From: Dyadobacter sp. Leaf189 | Lineage (GTDB): Bacteria; Bacteroidota; Bacteroidia; Cytophagales; Spirosomataceae | Direction: 5' to 3' | Length of the DNA stretch: 64,000 bases | Assembly: GCF_001424405.1 (NCBI RefSeq) | Contig: NZ_LMPS01000006.1 | Span: 558,001-622,000 of the forward strand | Shown: positions 8,425-15,986 of the stretch, in pieces | Position numbering within the stretch: position 1 is the first letter of the stretch | Layout of the letters: each line of letters opens with the position of its first letter | Notes under the pieces: model-generated | What the model saw: only the letters and a program-made list of their open reading frames with translations | Told to the model about the DNA's origin: nothing | Databases searched by the model: none | Translations under genes and position numbers: made by a program

Positions 8425-9249
8425 ATGAAAATGAAGGGTAAGAGCGTCATCGCCTACGATGTATACGCGCCCACCAACGTAACAACCATGTTGCGCCCAA
8501 GAAGACAGGAAGGCCAGTCGGTCATTCAGGAAGGTTTTGAAATCATCCCTTCCGTGCCTTTCTCAGAATACACTGATGTTTACGGAAATCCCTGCCAGCG
8601 CTTTGTGCTGCCGGTAGGACAGGTTACTATTTCTACCGAAGTGCAGGCGCAGGTGAATGTCACAAAGCCGATTCCAAATCCGGTGCCCGCTTATATGATG
8701 ATCGGCGACCTGCCCGACGAGGTGATGCATTACATTCTGCCGAGCCGCTATTGTGAGTCCGACTTGCCCGAGATCAGCAAGCTGGCAATGGAAATCGCAG
8801 GCAACTTTGTGCCTGGGTATGATCAGGTAGAAGAAATCCGGAAGTGGATCCACAATAATGTCAATTACCAATATGGCGTGACCAATTCTACTACAACGGC
8901 GCTGGACCTGGCACGTAACAGGATTGGGGTCTGCCGTGATTTCACCCATTTGGCACTGGCGCTTTGCAGGAGTCTCAGCATTCCTGCGCGTATGACAGTC
9001 GGATACCTTGACAAATTACAGGAGATGGACCTGCATGCATGGTTTGAAGTGTATATTGGTGGCGATTGGTACGCATTCGATGCGGTACAGGAAAAAACCG
9101 AAGGATACCGGATCGAAATTGCACATGGCAGAGACGCAGCCGACGTAGCAATGGTCACACAATATGGTAATGCAACATTGAAATCGCTTCACGTAGAAGT
9201 ACAGCTTCTTGAACCCGAGCCAGGTCAACAGCAGGCACAGCAACAGTAA
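8425..9249 (+). CDS. Transglutaminase-like (papain-fold) protein
   Basis: 274 residues with no signal peptide, so probably cytoplasmic. The N-terminal 100 residues are a beta-rich domain as in bacterial transglutaminase-like proteins. The catalytic domain shows the triad in order: Cys170 in RIGVCRDFTHLA, His204 in DLHAWFEVY and Asp219 in AFDAV. Proteins of this superfamily act as proteases, amidases or transferases on peptide bonds; the substrate cannot be read from sequence. The C-terminus is a Gln-rich tail. The gene sits between two clear terminators and shares an upstream motif with the heat-shock gene, which hints at common control during stress. An internal ATG at codon 3 is an alternative start. 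Confidence 0.85.
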   Translation: MKMKGKSVIAYDVYAPTNVTTMLRPRRQEGQSVIQEGFEIIPSVPFSEYTDVYGNPCQRFVLPVGQVTISTEVQAQVNVTKPIPNPVPAYMMIGDLPDEVMHYILPSRYCESDLPEISKLAMEIAGNFVPGYDQVEEIRKWIHNNVNYQYGVTNSTTTALDLARNRIGVCRDFTHLALALCRSLSIPARMTVGYLDKLQEMDLHAWFEVYIGGDWYAFDAVQEKTEGYRIEIAHGRDAADVAMVTQYGNATLKSLHVEVQLLEPEPGQQQAQQQ

Positions 9250-9276
9250 GGCTCTGTTTTTAAAAATGATATCAAT

Positions 9277-9313
9277 AAAAAAATGCTTGCCGGATTTCAG
9301 CAAGCATTTTTTA
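9277..9313. terminator. Bidirectional terminator between convergent genes
   Basis: AAAAAAATGCTTGC (9277-9290) pairs with GCAAGCATTTTTT (9300-9312) around a 9-base loop, with A-run and T-run on opposite sides. It serves both the transglutaminase-like gene (rightward) and the methyltransferase gene (leftward). Confidence 0.9.
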
Positions 9314-9335
9314 TAAAACATCAGCAAGCTGCACA

Positions 9336-9917
9336 TTATCTCACCTTTACTCCCACAATAATCCCCGTGGCCCAAACCTGCTTCGTAAGCACAATGTCAT
9401 TTCTGCTATCGAGGTAACTGACAAGATTACGCGCCTTTACATCGTGACCCTCCGGCCAGTTGGGTTGTGGCAGCATATCATCTATGATGTAAAATCCGCC
9501 GGGATTAAGCATATCCAACACCTCGTCGAGGAGCAGGTACTTACCATGCCAGGTATCGGCGAAGATGAAGTCGTACTTTTCTTCCTGATGCGCTTCGATC
9601 CACTCTGCTCCGTCGGTCAGTACCAGCGACAAGCGCAAATCATCTCCCAGGAAGTGCGAGGCTATTTTCAGGAATTTATCCTCGTTGTCAATTGAAACCA
9701 GACTGGAGTCGGCATCCATTCCGTCAAGTATCCAGCAGGTCGACAAACCTGTTCCCGTTCCCAGTTCCAGGAATTTACCGCCCGGTTTGGAAGCAGCGAG
9801 TGTTTTTAACAATGAACAGGTATGTATGTCCGAAGCCATACTGAAACCAGATTCTTTTGTCTGCTCATCAATGGCGACATAAGTCTTAGGAATAGGTTGG
9901 ATAATTTCTTCCGTCAT
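9336..9917 (-). CDS. Class I SAM-dependent methyltransferase, O-methyltransferase type
   Basis: 193 residues from the ATG at 9917 (MTEEIIQPIPKTY); an in-frame extension of 15 codons upstream is possible but does not look like family sequence. The SAM motif I is FLELGTGTGLS at about residues 49-59, motif II ends in VSIDNEDKF, and the post-II acidic site is DFIFADTWHGKY. The fold and length match the catechol/caffeoyl-CoA O-methyltransferase group, which methylates small hydroxylated compounds. The metal-binding Asp residues of that group are only partly recognisable, so the substrate is open. Stands alone between terminator and a divergent lipoprotein gene. Confidence 0.85.
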   Translation of the reverse strand: MTEEIIQPIPKTYVAIDEQTKESGFSMASDIHTCSLLKTLAASKPGGKFLELGTGTGLSTCWILDGMDADSSLVSIDNEDKFLKIASHFLGDDLRLSLVLTDGAEWIEAHQEEKYDFIFADTWHGKYLLLDEVLDMLNPGGFYIIDDMLPQPNWPEGHDVKARNLVSYLDSRNDIVLTKQVWATGIIVGVKVR

Positions 9918-10068
9918 GTAAAAACCAAGGTTAGTAGTTATAGGCGTGAAAATAGCGCACACGCCGTCAGAATCAAATAGTTGCTTTAATCAACCTTACT
10001 ATTGTGACCGCTAAATAAGAAAGTCACTCAATAATGTTACCAGTCAAACCAGCGGGATTCAAATTCTT

Positions 10069-10076
10069 TACTTTTG
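10069..10076 (+). promoter_or_regulatory. Candidate Bacteroidota -7 box
   Basis: TACTTTTG fits the TAnnTTTG -7 consensus of Bacteroidota and lies 58 bases before the ATG of the lipoprotein gene. No TTG -33 element stands at the right distance, so support is partial. Confidence 0.35.
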
Positions 10077-10133
10077 GCGTGGCATTCGCCGCATTCACAA
10101 AACCATTCAACGTTCCACCTACAATCATTTCTT

Positions 10134-11129
10134 ATGAAAAGACAATTCCTGCCTTCAATTCTTGCTTCACTGCTCCTTTTCGCCGCTGTAATCGCATGTA
10201 CAGACCACGTTGTACCAATTCCGGAGCCTACCCAGCTTACTGCTACCAACCTGTTTTCAGGATTGCGCGCACCGATCGGAATGGACAAGGATAACAAAGG
10301 CAACCTCTGGGTGTCAGAAATCGGTACCGGTAATAATGACGGTGCAGTTGTGATGATCACACCAAATGGTACCAAAACTACATTCGCTAGCGGATTTACC
10401 TCTGTAATGGGACCAGAAGGCGGCGCAGAAGGTATCAGCCACGTGATGTTCCACGACAGCAAGCTGTATATCCTGCACGGTATCGAAGGAAAACTGTACA
10501 TCGCAGATGTATCCAACTTCAAAGCAGGAGATGCTCAGAAATCAATGTCTGACCTGATTGTTCACGAATACGGCACTCAGGTACGTTCATTGGGGTTAAC
10601 AACTCCTTTAAACTCCAACCTGTACTCTATGACTGTGGGACCTGACGGCAACATTTATATGGCTGACGCGGGGGCTAATGCAATTTTCAAAAGAGACAAC
10701 AGTACCGGAGCGATCTCCCTGTTTGCAGTACTTCCTAAAGTAGGCACCGGCCCGATCGTAGATGCAGTACCAACCGGAATCGTTTTCGACGGAAGTAAAT
10801 TCCTGATCAGCACGCTGTCAGGCGGACCATTTGTTCCGGGCAGCGCGAAAATCTTCGCTGTGGATATGAGCGGAAATGTGAGCATTTACAAAGATGGCTT
10901 TACCACATTGACCCACATTACACTGACAGCCAACAACAAACCACTTGTTGTGAAACTGGCAGACTTTGGAGCAACAGGCTTCGCTCCATTCACAGGAGCA
11001 GTACTGAACGAAGACGGAACTGTATTGCTTGGCGGACTAATGATGCCGACAGACATCAAACGCACGGGCGATCGTGAGTTTTATGTGATCAGCATGCCGC
11101 TTGGTACCATTCAAAAACTGACTTACTAA
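10134..11129 (+). CDS. ScyD/ScyE-like beta-propeller lipoprotein
   Basis: 331 residues from ATG 10134; an upstream in-frame ATG at 10074 would place 20 non-signal residues before the lipoprotein signal and overlap the candidate promoter, so it was rejected. The signal MKRQFLPSILASLLLFAAV ends in a V-I-A-C lipobox with Cys22. The mature part is a six-bladed NHL/SMP-30-like propeller: repeated G-x-L-W-V-S-E, G-N-I-Y-M-A-D-A-G-A-N and G-I-x-F-D-G blades. It resembles the ScyD/ScyE family, named from the scytonemin cluster of cyanobacteria but common in Bacteroidota without that pathway. The product is probably an outer-membrane-anchored periplasmic protein of unknown ligand. Confidence 0.85.
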   Translation: MKRQFLPSILASLLLFAAVIACTDHVVPIPEPTQLTATNLFSGLRAPIGMDKDNKGNLWVSEIGTGNNDGAVVMITPNGTKTTFASGFTSVMGPEGGAEGISHVMFHDSKLYILHGIEGKLYIADVSNFKAGDAQKSMSDLIVHEYGTQVRSLGLTTPLNSNLYSMTVGPDGNIYMADAGANAIFKRDNSTGAISLFAVLPKVGTGPIVDAVPTGIVFDGSKFLISTLSGGPFVPGSAKIFAVDMSGNVSIYKDGFTTLTHITLTANNKPLVVKLADFGATGFAPFTGAVLNEDGTVLLGGLMMPTDIKRTGDREFYVISMPLGTIQKLTY

Positions 11130-11143
11130 GCATCAGCAAACAG

Positions 11144-11180
11144 AAAAATCGCCGCTCCTCACAGAGCGGCGATTTTTTTT
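11144..11180. terminator. Bidirectional terminator
   Basis: ATCGCCGCTC (11148-11157) pairs with GAGCGGCGAT (11164-11173) around a 6-base loop, flanked by A5 on the left and T8 on the right. It ends the lipoprotein gene and, read leftwards, the AI-2E family gene. Confidence 0.9.
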
Positions 11181-11201
11181 GTGCCTATCAGATTTTACAA
11201 G

Positions 11202-12353
11202 CTAACCTACCTCTTTCGGGTCGACCACCTGCCTGGGCGCATCCTCGGGCATTTTGTCACCGAGCAGCTTACCCCAGGGTTTCAGTTCATCAATCCGGTC
11301 GAAGATGATTTTAAGTACAGCTACAAACGGAATGGACAGGAACATTCCACTTACCCCCCATAATGTACCTCCGAGCAAAACAATGAGGATCGATATCAAT
11401 GCATTAACCGACACTTTTGACGAAACAATGCGGGGTACGATAATATTGTTGTCAGCGAACTGAATCAGCATATACGCGCCCACAATCAGGAGCGGCGTGG
11501 TGATACCATCTTTGGTGATAAATGAAATCAGTACCGGGAGTATGATCGCGATCAAGCCGCCTATATACGGGATCAGGTTCAGGATCGCGCCGATCACGCC
11601 CAGCAGCAAACCGTACTTGACACCCAGGATCAGCAGCGCAGCCGAATTCAATGCGGCGATAATGGACGTTTCGATCATCAGGCCCACAATGTAGCTTTGC
11701 ACCGCGCCTTTCGTTTCCTGCAAGATCTCGGCTACCTGCGCTGAATTGTTCTCGTCAAAAACCTCAAATATAAAGTTGAGGATCAGAGGTTTGTAGTAGA
11801 GAAGCAGAAAAACGTACAACGGAATAAGTACGAAAAAGCTCACGATACCGAACACTGTATTCAAGGTTTTTCCCACATAAGTCTTACCGCTGTTCATCGC
11901 CTCATTCAATGCATCGTTGACCATACTGGTCTGTTTTTCATTCGAAACATTAAACTTCACAGCCAGCCAGGATTGCAGATCGTGAATGAGCGATACTGCT
12001 TTTGTTTTAAGCTGAGGAAGCATTTCGCCGAACTGCGCGATTTGCGAAGACAGGAAAAATGCAATTCCGGCAACAACAAGAATGGCCAGCAGAATCGTGA
12101 GTACGATCGACAGTATCTTGTTGATGTTCCACTTCTGCAACCTGTTGTAAATGGGGTTGAGCAGAATGGCGATCAGTCCGGCAAATGCAAAAGGCACGAT
12201 GATTTCCTGCAAAAGATGCATGAAGTAGAAAAACAGGTAAAGTCCGATAAAGACCATCGGAGCCTGTATGTAGAACGGATACCTTTGTTCCAAGGCGAAA
12301 TTTTGAGGCTGAGATGGTTCAGTACCGTCAGACTTTTTGGAGAAAAATCCCAT
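11202..12353 (-). CDS. AI-2E family transporter (PerM/YdiK-like permease)
   Basis: 383 residues with about eight membrane segments. The order is typical of the family: two pairs of N-terminal helices (about 31-60 and 70-100), a long soluble loop with alpha-helical content, then the conserved region G-x-x-x-A-I-L-N-L-I-P-Y-I-G near residue 265 and the closing P-L-L-I-V-G-A and G-x-L-W-G-V-x-G-M-F-L-S-I-P helices. Members export autoinducer-2, or act as Na+/Li+-H+ antiporters or general exporters; AI-2 activity has only been shown for a few. The C-terminal tail is acidic and cytoplasmic. It is preceded 24 bases upstream by a small protein gene on the same strand. Confidence 0.9.
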   Translation of the reverse strand: MGFFSKKSDGTEPSQPQNFALEQRYPFYIQAPMVFIGLYLFFYFMHLLQEIIVPFAFAGLIAILLNPIYNRLQKWNINKILSIVLTILLAILVVAGIAFFLSSQIAQFGEMLPQLKTKAVSLIHDLQSWLAVKFNVSNEKQTSMVNDALNEAMNSGKTYVGKTLNTVFGIVSFFVLIPLYVFLLLYYKPLILNFIFEVFDENNSAQVAEILQETKGAVQSYIVGLMIETSIIAALNSAALLILGVKYGLLLGVIGAILNLIPYIGGLIAIILPVLISFITKDGITTPLLIVGAYMLIQFADNNIIVPRIVSSKVSVNALISILIVLLGGTLWGVSGMFLSIPFVAVLKIIFDRIDELKPWGKLLGDKMPEDAPRQVVDPKEVG

Positions 12354-12377
12354 AGAATGGTGTTCAATTAAAGTTGG

Positions 12378-12587
12378 TTAGCTGCGGGCTTCGTAGTCTG
12401 CTACATCCTGGTCGGACAGTTCCACAATGGAAATTACCTCACCTTTATCCTGCTCCGGCCCTCCCCTGTTCACAACGTTGGTGATATACGACTGGCTTGG
12501 AAAAGTATCATTCTGAATAATGTGCCGCTCGAAAGTCAAAATGTTCTCTTTGGACGTGGAAGCGATTGTAATCATGAAGTTGCGCAT
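12378..12587 (-). CDS. Small conserved-looking protein, function unknown
   Basis: 69 residues from ATG 12587 (MRNFMITIAST); ATGs at 12608 and 12575 are alternatives. No signal peptide or membrane segment. The sequence is polar with a predicted strand-helix start (MITIASTSKENILTFERHII) and an acidic C-terminus (IVELSDQDVADYEARS). I do not recognise a named family. It ends 24 bases before the AI-2E permease gene and is likely the first gene of that transcript; the Nei-like gene is divergent on the other side. Confidence 0.5.
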   Translation of the reverse strand: MRNFMITIASTSKENILTFERHIIQNDTFPSQSYITNVVNRGGPEQDKGEVISIVELSDQDVADYEARS

Positions 12588-12682
12588 GGTTTTCAAATTT
12601 GGTGGCAATAGCTATACGTATAATAAGTATGCCGGGCTGGCATTATTGTTGAGCATTGCTGCTGAACACAAAATGCTGCACT

Positions 12683-13417
12683 ATGCCGGAAGGTCCGTCG
12701 ATTATTATTTTGAGAGAAAAGATTGAACCGCTCAATCTGAAAGGGAAAACTGTCCGTCACGCCGAGGGTTATGCCAGGATCGATATGGACAGGATCATTG
12801 GCCAAAAGGTGACTGATTTCAGATCCTGGGGTAAGCACTTTCTCATCTGTTTTGAAGACTTCACAGTCCGCATTCATTTTCTGCTCTTCGGGAGTTACCT
12901 GATTGACGAGCGGAAGAAAACGAACCCGCGGCTGACCCTCCTGTTTGATGATCACGAGCTCAACTTTTATGTATGCTCGGTAGTGCTGCTCGATGAGCCA
13001 CTGACAGATATCTATGATTTTTCGGGAGATGTGATGTCCGACAAATGGGATGCAAAAGCCGCATTGAAGAAACTGAAAGCCCAGCCCGAAATGCTCGCCT
13101 GCGACGCACTGCTCGATCAGGATATATTTGCCGGCAGTGGCAACATCATTAAGAATGAGGTATTGTTTCGAATCAAAGTCCACCCGCTCAGCCAGATCGG
13201 CGAAATGCCAGAAAAGAAATTGCGCGAAATGATCAAAGAAACGCGGAACTACTCATTTGATTTTTTGGAATGGAAGAAAGAAAATACGCTTAAAAAGCAT
13301 TGGCTGGCGCACACCAAAAAGATTTGTCCGCGCTGTAACATTCCGTTTCATAAAGAATATCTCGGCAAAACAAAGCGCCGGAGCTACTTCTGCGAAAGCT
13401 GCCAGGAGCGGTTTTGA
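12683..13417 (+). CDS. Endonuclease VIII-like DNA glycosylase/AP lyase (Fpg/Nei family)
   Basis: 244 residues. The start at 12683 is fixed by the mandatory N-terminal MPEGPS: after Met removal Pro2 is the catalytic nucleophile and Glu3 the acid of the Fpg/Nei family, and MPEG is typical of Nei. The central H2TH domain carries FAGSGNIIKNEVLFRIKVHP at about residues 147-166, including the conserved Asn of the G-x-G-N-I motif. A C4 zinc finger closes the protein with Cys215, Cys218, Cys237 and Cys240 (CPRC, CESC). It removes oxidised bases from DNA and cleaves the strand. The last 34 bases overlap the end of the convergent SGNH gene. Confidence 0.9.
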   Translation: MPEGPSIIILREKIEPLNLKGKTVRHAEGYARIDMDRIIGQKVTDFRSWGKHFLICFEDFTVRIHFLLFGSYLIDERKKTNPRLTLLFDDHELNFYVCSVVLLDEPLTDIYDFSGDVMSDKWDAKAALKKLKAQPEMLACDALLDQDIFAGSGNIIKNEVLFRIKVHPLSQIGEMPEKKLREMIKETRNYSFDFLEWKKENTLKKHWLAHTKKICPRCNIPFHKEYLGKTKRRSYFCESCQERF

Positions 13418-14451
13418 TCGATTAGCATTCCATTAACACGTTTCAACCACAGCCGCTTACCATGCACATTCCAGTGCCCGTCGCTTTTGTGAAACCATTC
13501 GGGATGTGGAAGCAAGTAGTCATGGATGTTTAACAATGGCGCTTTCAAACGTGGATTTCTGGATATGCGGGTAATTTGATGATTATGGGGAAGCCTGTCA
13601 GGCTCGCATACAGTAACTTTATTTGGAATAAAACAGAAGTAAACTTCTGAGAAGCCTGCATGAAGGTAATGCGAGCGAATGCGGTTCATGTGAATAACCA
13701 CGCTGTCAATATCCGCATCTGAGAGTTGTTGATAAGGTGACAGAGGACTATGGGGGCTGGCTTCGATTTCGTAAAAAAGCGATCCCCCATTCCTTGATAT
13801 AATGGATCCAGGATGAGTACGACCGAACCACGATAACATCAGGTTGGCCTTGATTTCCTTAGCCTTCAACGCGAGGCTGGAATTGAAAAGAATGAATTCA
13901 AGCCGCTGGTTAATTTCTCTGTTTAAGTTGTTTTCCCAAAAGGACCCCGCCAAGCCAGCATGTTCTTTAACCGTCCGCTTACTTTTTCCACGAACCTGAA
14001 AACCGCGGTCTATGTAAAGTCTGGCATAATCGCTCCTGAGCCTTTCCTGGATTGTCCGCTCAATCAGCTCTATTACCACGATTGACCGCACCGAGGGATC
14101 GAGTGTCACAGTATCGACTTTGGTACCTAGCCAAATGTGATAGTTTCGCCGCCCTGCATAAAAGCTCGTATCCATTGTCGTGAAACTGTCGCCAATAGTG
14201 AAGAGATCTGTACTTTTTGACCGATTTACCGGCTTGTCGCTTTCAAGTAAATCATCAGCCAGCTGCCAGTTCAGTTCTTTGAATCGAGACAGATTAGTAA
14301 TGTTGTAAAGGTCACCAAAACGGTATTGGTCAGGAATGAAGCCACGATCGTACAACTTCCTTTGTAAAGTTTCCGAAAGTCCTGCTGACAGGATAATACC
14401 CGAAAATAGCAGAAGGATCAAGCGTGCGGACTTAGTCAGGAATTTCATCAT
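13384..14451 (-). CDS. AlgJ/AlgX-like SGNH acyltransferase partner protein
   Basis: 355 residues from the ATG at 14451, whose A overlaps the TGA of the MBOAT gene (TGATG), so translation is coupled. One N-terminal membrane anchor (about 7-26) precedes a periplasmic SGNH-like domain: Gly-Asp-Ser at 87-89 in FTIGDSFTT, and Asp324 with His326 in SDGHWNVHG, the same S-D-H set as alginate acetyltransferases AlgJ and AlgX. In such systems the MBOAT protein moves acyl groups across the membrane and the SGNH partner puts them on a polysaccharide. The polymer here is unknown. The 3' end overlaps the convergent Nei-like gene by 34 bases. Confidence 0.75.
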   Translation of the reverse strand: MMKFLTKSARLILLLFSGIILSAGLSETLQRKLYDRGFIPDQYRFGDLYNITNLSRFKELNWQLADDLLESDKPVNRSKSTDLFTIGDSFTTMDTSFYAGRRNYHIWLGTKVDTVTLDPSVRSIVVIELIERTIQERLRSDYARLYIDRGFQVRGKSKRTVKEHAGLAGSFWENNLNREINQRLEFILFNSSLALKAKEIKANLMLSWFGRTHPGSIISRNGGSLFYEIEASPHSPLSPYQQLSDADIDSVVIHMNRIRSHYLHAGFSEVYFCFIPNKVTVCEPDRLPHNHQITRISRNPRLKAPLLNIHDYLLPHPEWFHKSDGHWNVHGKRLWLKRVNGMLIDQNRSWQLSQK

Positions 14452-15845
14452 CAGAACTGAAAATAGATAAACTGATTGCTTCCAAATACCCCGCACAAAT
14501 AGCACAAAAAACTAACGACACCGAGCAAAGGCCAGAAGCTCCTCCTCTCCGGCACAAACGCAGGAGAAGAGTATTCTTTTACAAACAATAGAGCTATCAG
14601 AAGCAGACAGAACATCGTTTCGTTGCCGTTTAAAGGCAGGTGGGGAAGCTCCCAGTTTTCAGGTGTAGCCAGCTTGCGTATGATCAAAAAGGCGTCATTG
14701 GTGGTGTGAGCCCGAAAAAAGATCCAGGCTAGTGTCACCACCGAGAAAGTGCCGGCAATTCTAATTAACGGAGGGATAGGTAGTCTTCCTGGGATAGGAA
14801 TCCGGCCAACAATGAGTAAAGAGCCATGAATAGCTCCCCAGATCACAAATTTCCATTCGGCGCCATGCCACAACCCGCTGAGCAGGAAAACAATCATCAG
14901 GTTAATGCATGTGTGCACATTCCCGCGACGATTTCCGCCCAATGGAATGTACACATAGTCACGAAACCACGTAGATAGCGATATGTGCCAACGCTGCCAA
15001 AATTCGGAAATTGAATGCGAGAAATAGGGAGAGCGAAAATTTGTCATCAGCCTGTATCCCATTGTCCTAGCACTACCGAGCGCAATATCAGAATAGCCGG
15101 AGAAATCGCAGTAGATCTGTATACTGTAAAACACTGCGGCAATTGCCAGGCTGCTTGCATTCTGGCTTTCAGGGTGCGCGAAGATCGGGTCTGTCACTAA
15201 TGCCAGCCGGTCTGCGACTACCACTTTCTTGAACATCCCCCACGCCATCCACCACAATCCGGTGCGGAGATTGTCCCACTCAAACCCGTTACAAGTTTTA
15301 AATTGCCACAAGATATTTTGAGGACGCTCAATGGGGCCAGCTACGAGTTGCGGATAGAATAATACATAAAGCGCATAAATCCCAAAATGACGTTCTGCCT
15401 GCTGTTTACCCCGATATACTTCAATTGTATAGCTCATCGATTGGAATGTATGAAACGACAAACCAATAGGCAATGCAAGGCCCGGGTACATCCCGGCCAT
15501 TGTTTCAGCGTGAAAATCGATCCCCGCAGTATTCAGCAGAATCGCTATGTTGGCATTTAGGAAATCAAAATATTTGAAAAAACCGAGGAACCCCAGATTA
15601 ACGACAATGCTGGCGATGAGCATCGCCAGCCGCCGTATTCCTGAGAGCTTTTCAATGCAGATCCCGGCCAGGTAATCGAATACAATTATCAACCCCAGGA
15701 TCAACAGGTAGGCTGGAATAAATGACGCATAAAAATAGGCGCTGGCAGTCAGGAGTAAGACCCAGCGCCAGCGCCCCCCAAGTGTATAGAACGCGGTTGT
15801 TGTAAAAATGAAAAAAATGATAAAATGGAGGGAGTTGAAAAGCAT
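14451..15845 (-). CDS. MBOAT family membrane O-acyltransferase (AlgI-like)
   Basis: 464 residues from ATG 15845; an ATG at 15884 adds 13 polar, Arg-rich residues that do not fit the family. About ten membrane segments. Conserved MBOAT motifs are present: P-I-G-L-S-F-H-T-F-Q-S near 126-136, QLVAGPIERP at 166-175, FWQRWHISLSTWFRDY at 282-297 with His287, and the catalytic His327 in SGLWHGAEW. The family carries acyl groups, usually acetyl, from a cytoplasmic donor to the periplasmic side. It is coupled to the AlgJ-like gene and lies 140 bases after susD on the same strand, so it may belong to the SusCD transcript. Confidence 0.9.
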   Translation of the reverse strand: MLFNSLHFIIFFIFTTTAFYTLGGRWRWVLLLTASAYFYASFIPAYLLILGLIIVFDYLAGICIEKLSGIRRLAMLIASIVVNLGFLGFFKYFDFLNANIAILLNTAGIDFHAETMAGMYPGLALPIGLSFHTFQSMSYTIEVYRGKQQAERHFGIYALYVLFYPQLVAGPIERPQNILWQFKTCNGFEWDNLRTGLWWMAWGMFKKVVVADRLALVTDPIFAHPESQNASSLAIAAVFYSIQIYCDFSGYSDIALGSARTMGYRLMTNFRSPYFSHSISEFWQRWHISLSTWFRDYVYIPLGGNRRGNVHTCINLMIVFLLSGLWHGAEWKFVIWGAIHGSLLIVGRIPIPGRLPIPPLIRIAGTFSVVTLAWIFFRAHTTNDAFLIIRKLATPENWELPHLPLNGNETMFCLLLIALLFVKEYSSPAFVPERRSFWPLLGVVSFLCYLCGVFGSNQFIYFQF

Positions 15846-15905
15846 TGTCAGCCGGGATCTTGATAGTCGGCTAAAACAAAGCATGAAAATACTCCCTTCG
15901 CCAAC

Positions 15906-15968
15906 TTACTTGCCCTGAGGCTTACCCCATTTATCGAAAGGAGTATTACCTCCAACCAAATTGCTCAT
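15906..15968 (-). CDS. Possible 20-residue peptide downstream of susD
   Basis: An ATG 18 bases past the SusD stop opens a 20-codon frame ending in TAA. The peptide starts MSNLVGGNTPFDKW and ends GKPQGK. It is preceded by a purine-rich GAAGAGGAAGAAAC stretch that could bind ribosomes. It fills most of the gap between susD and the MBOAT gene. I know of no family for it, and a short frame can occur by chance, so support is the position, start site and balanced composition only. Confidence 0.3.
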   Translation of the reverse strand: MSNLVGGNTPFDKWGKPQGK

Positions 15969-15986
15969 GTTTCTTCCTCTTCTACT

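Noticed and set aside
12593..13183. A 196-codon minus-strand frame opposite the Nei-like gene
   Set aside because: Entirely antisense to the glycosylase coding region; no family features.
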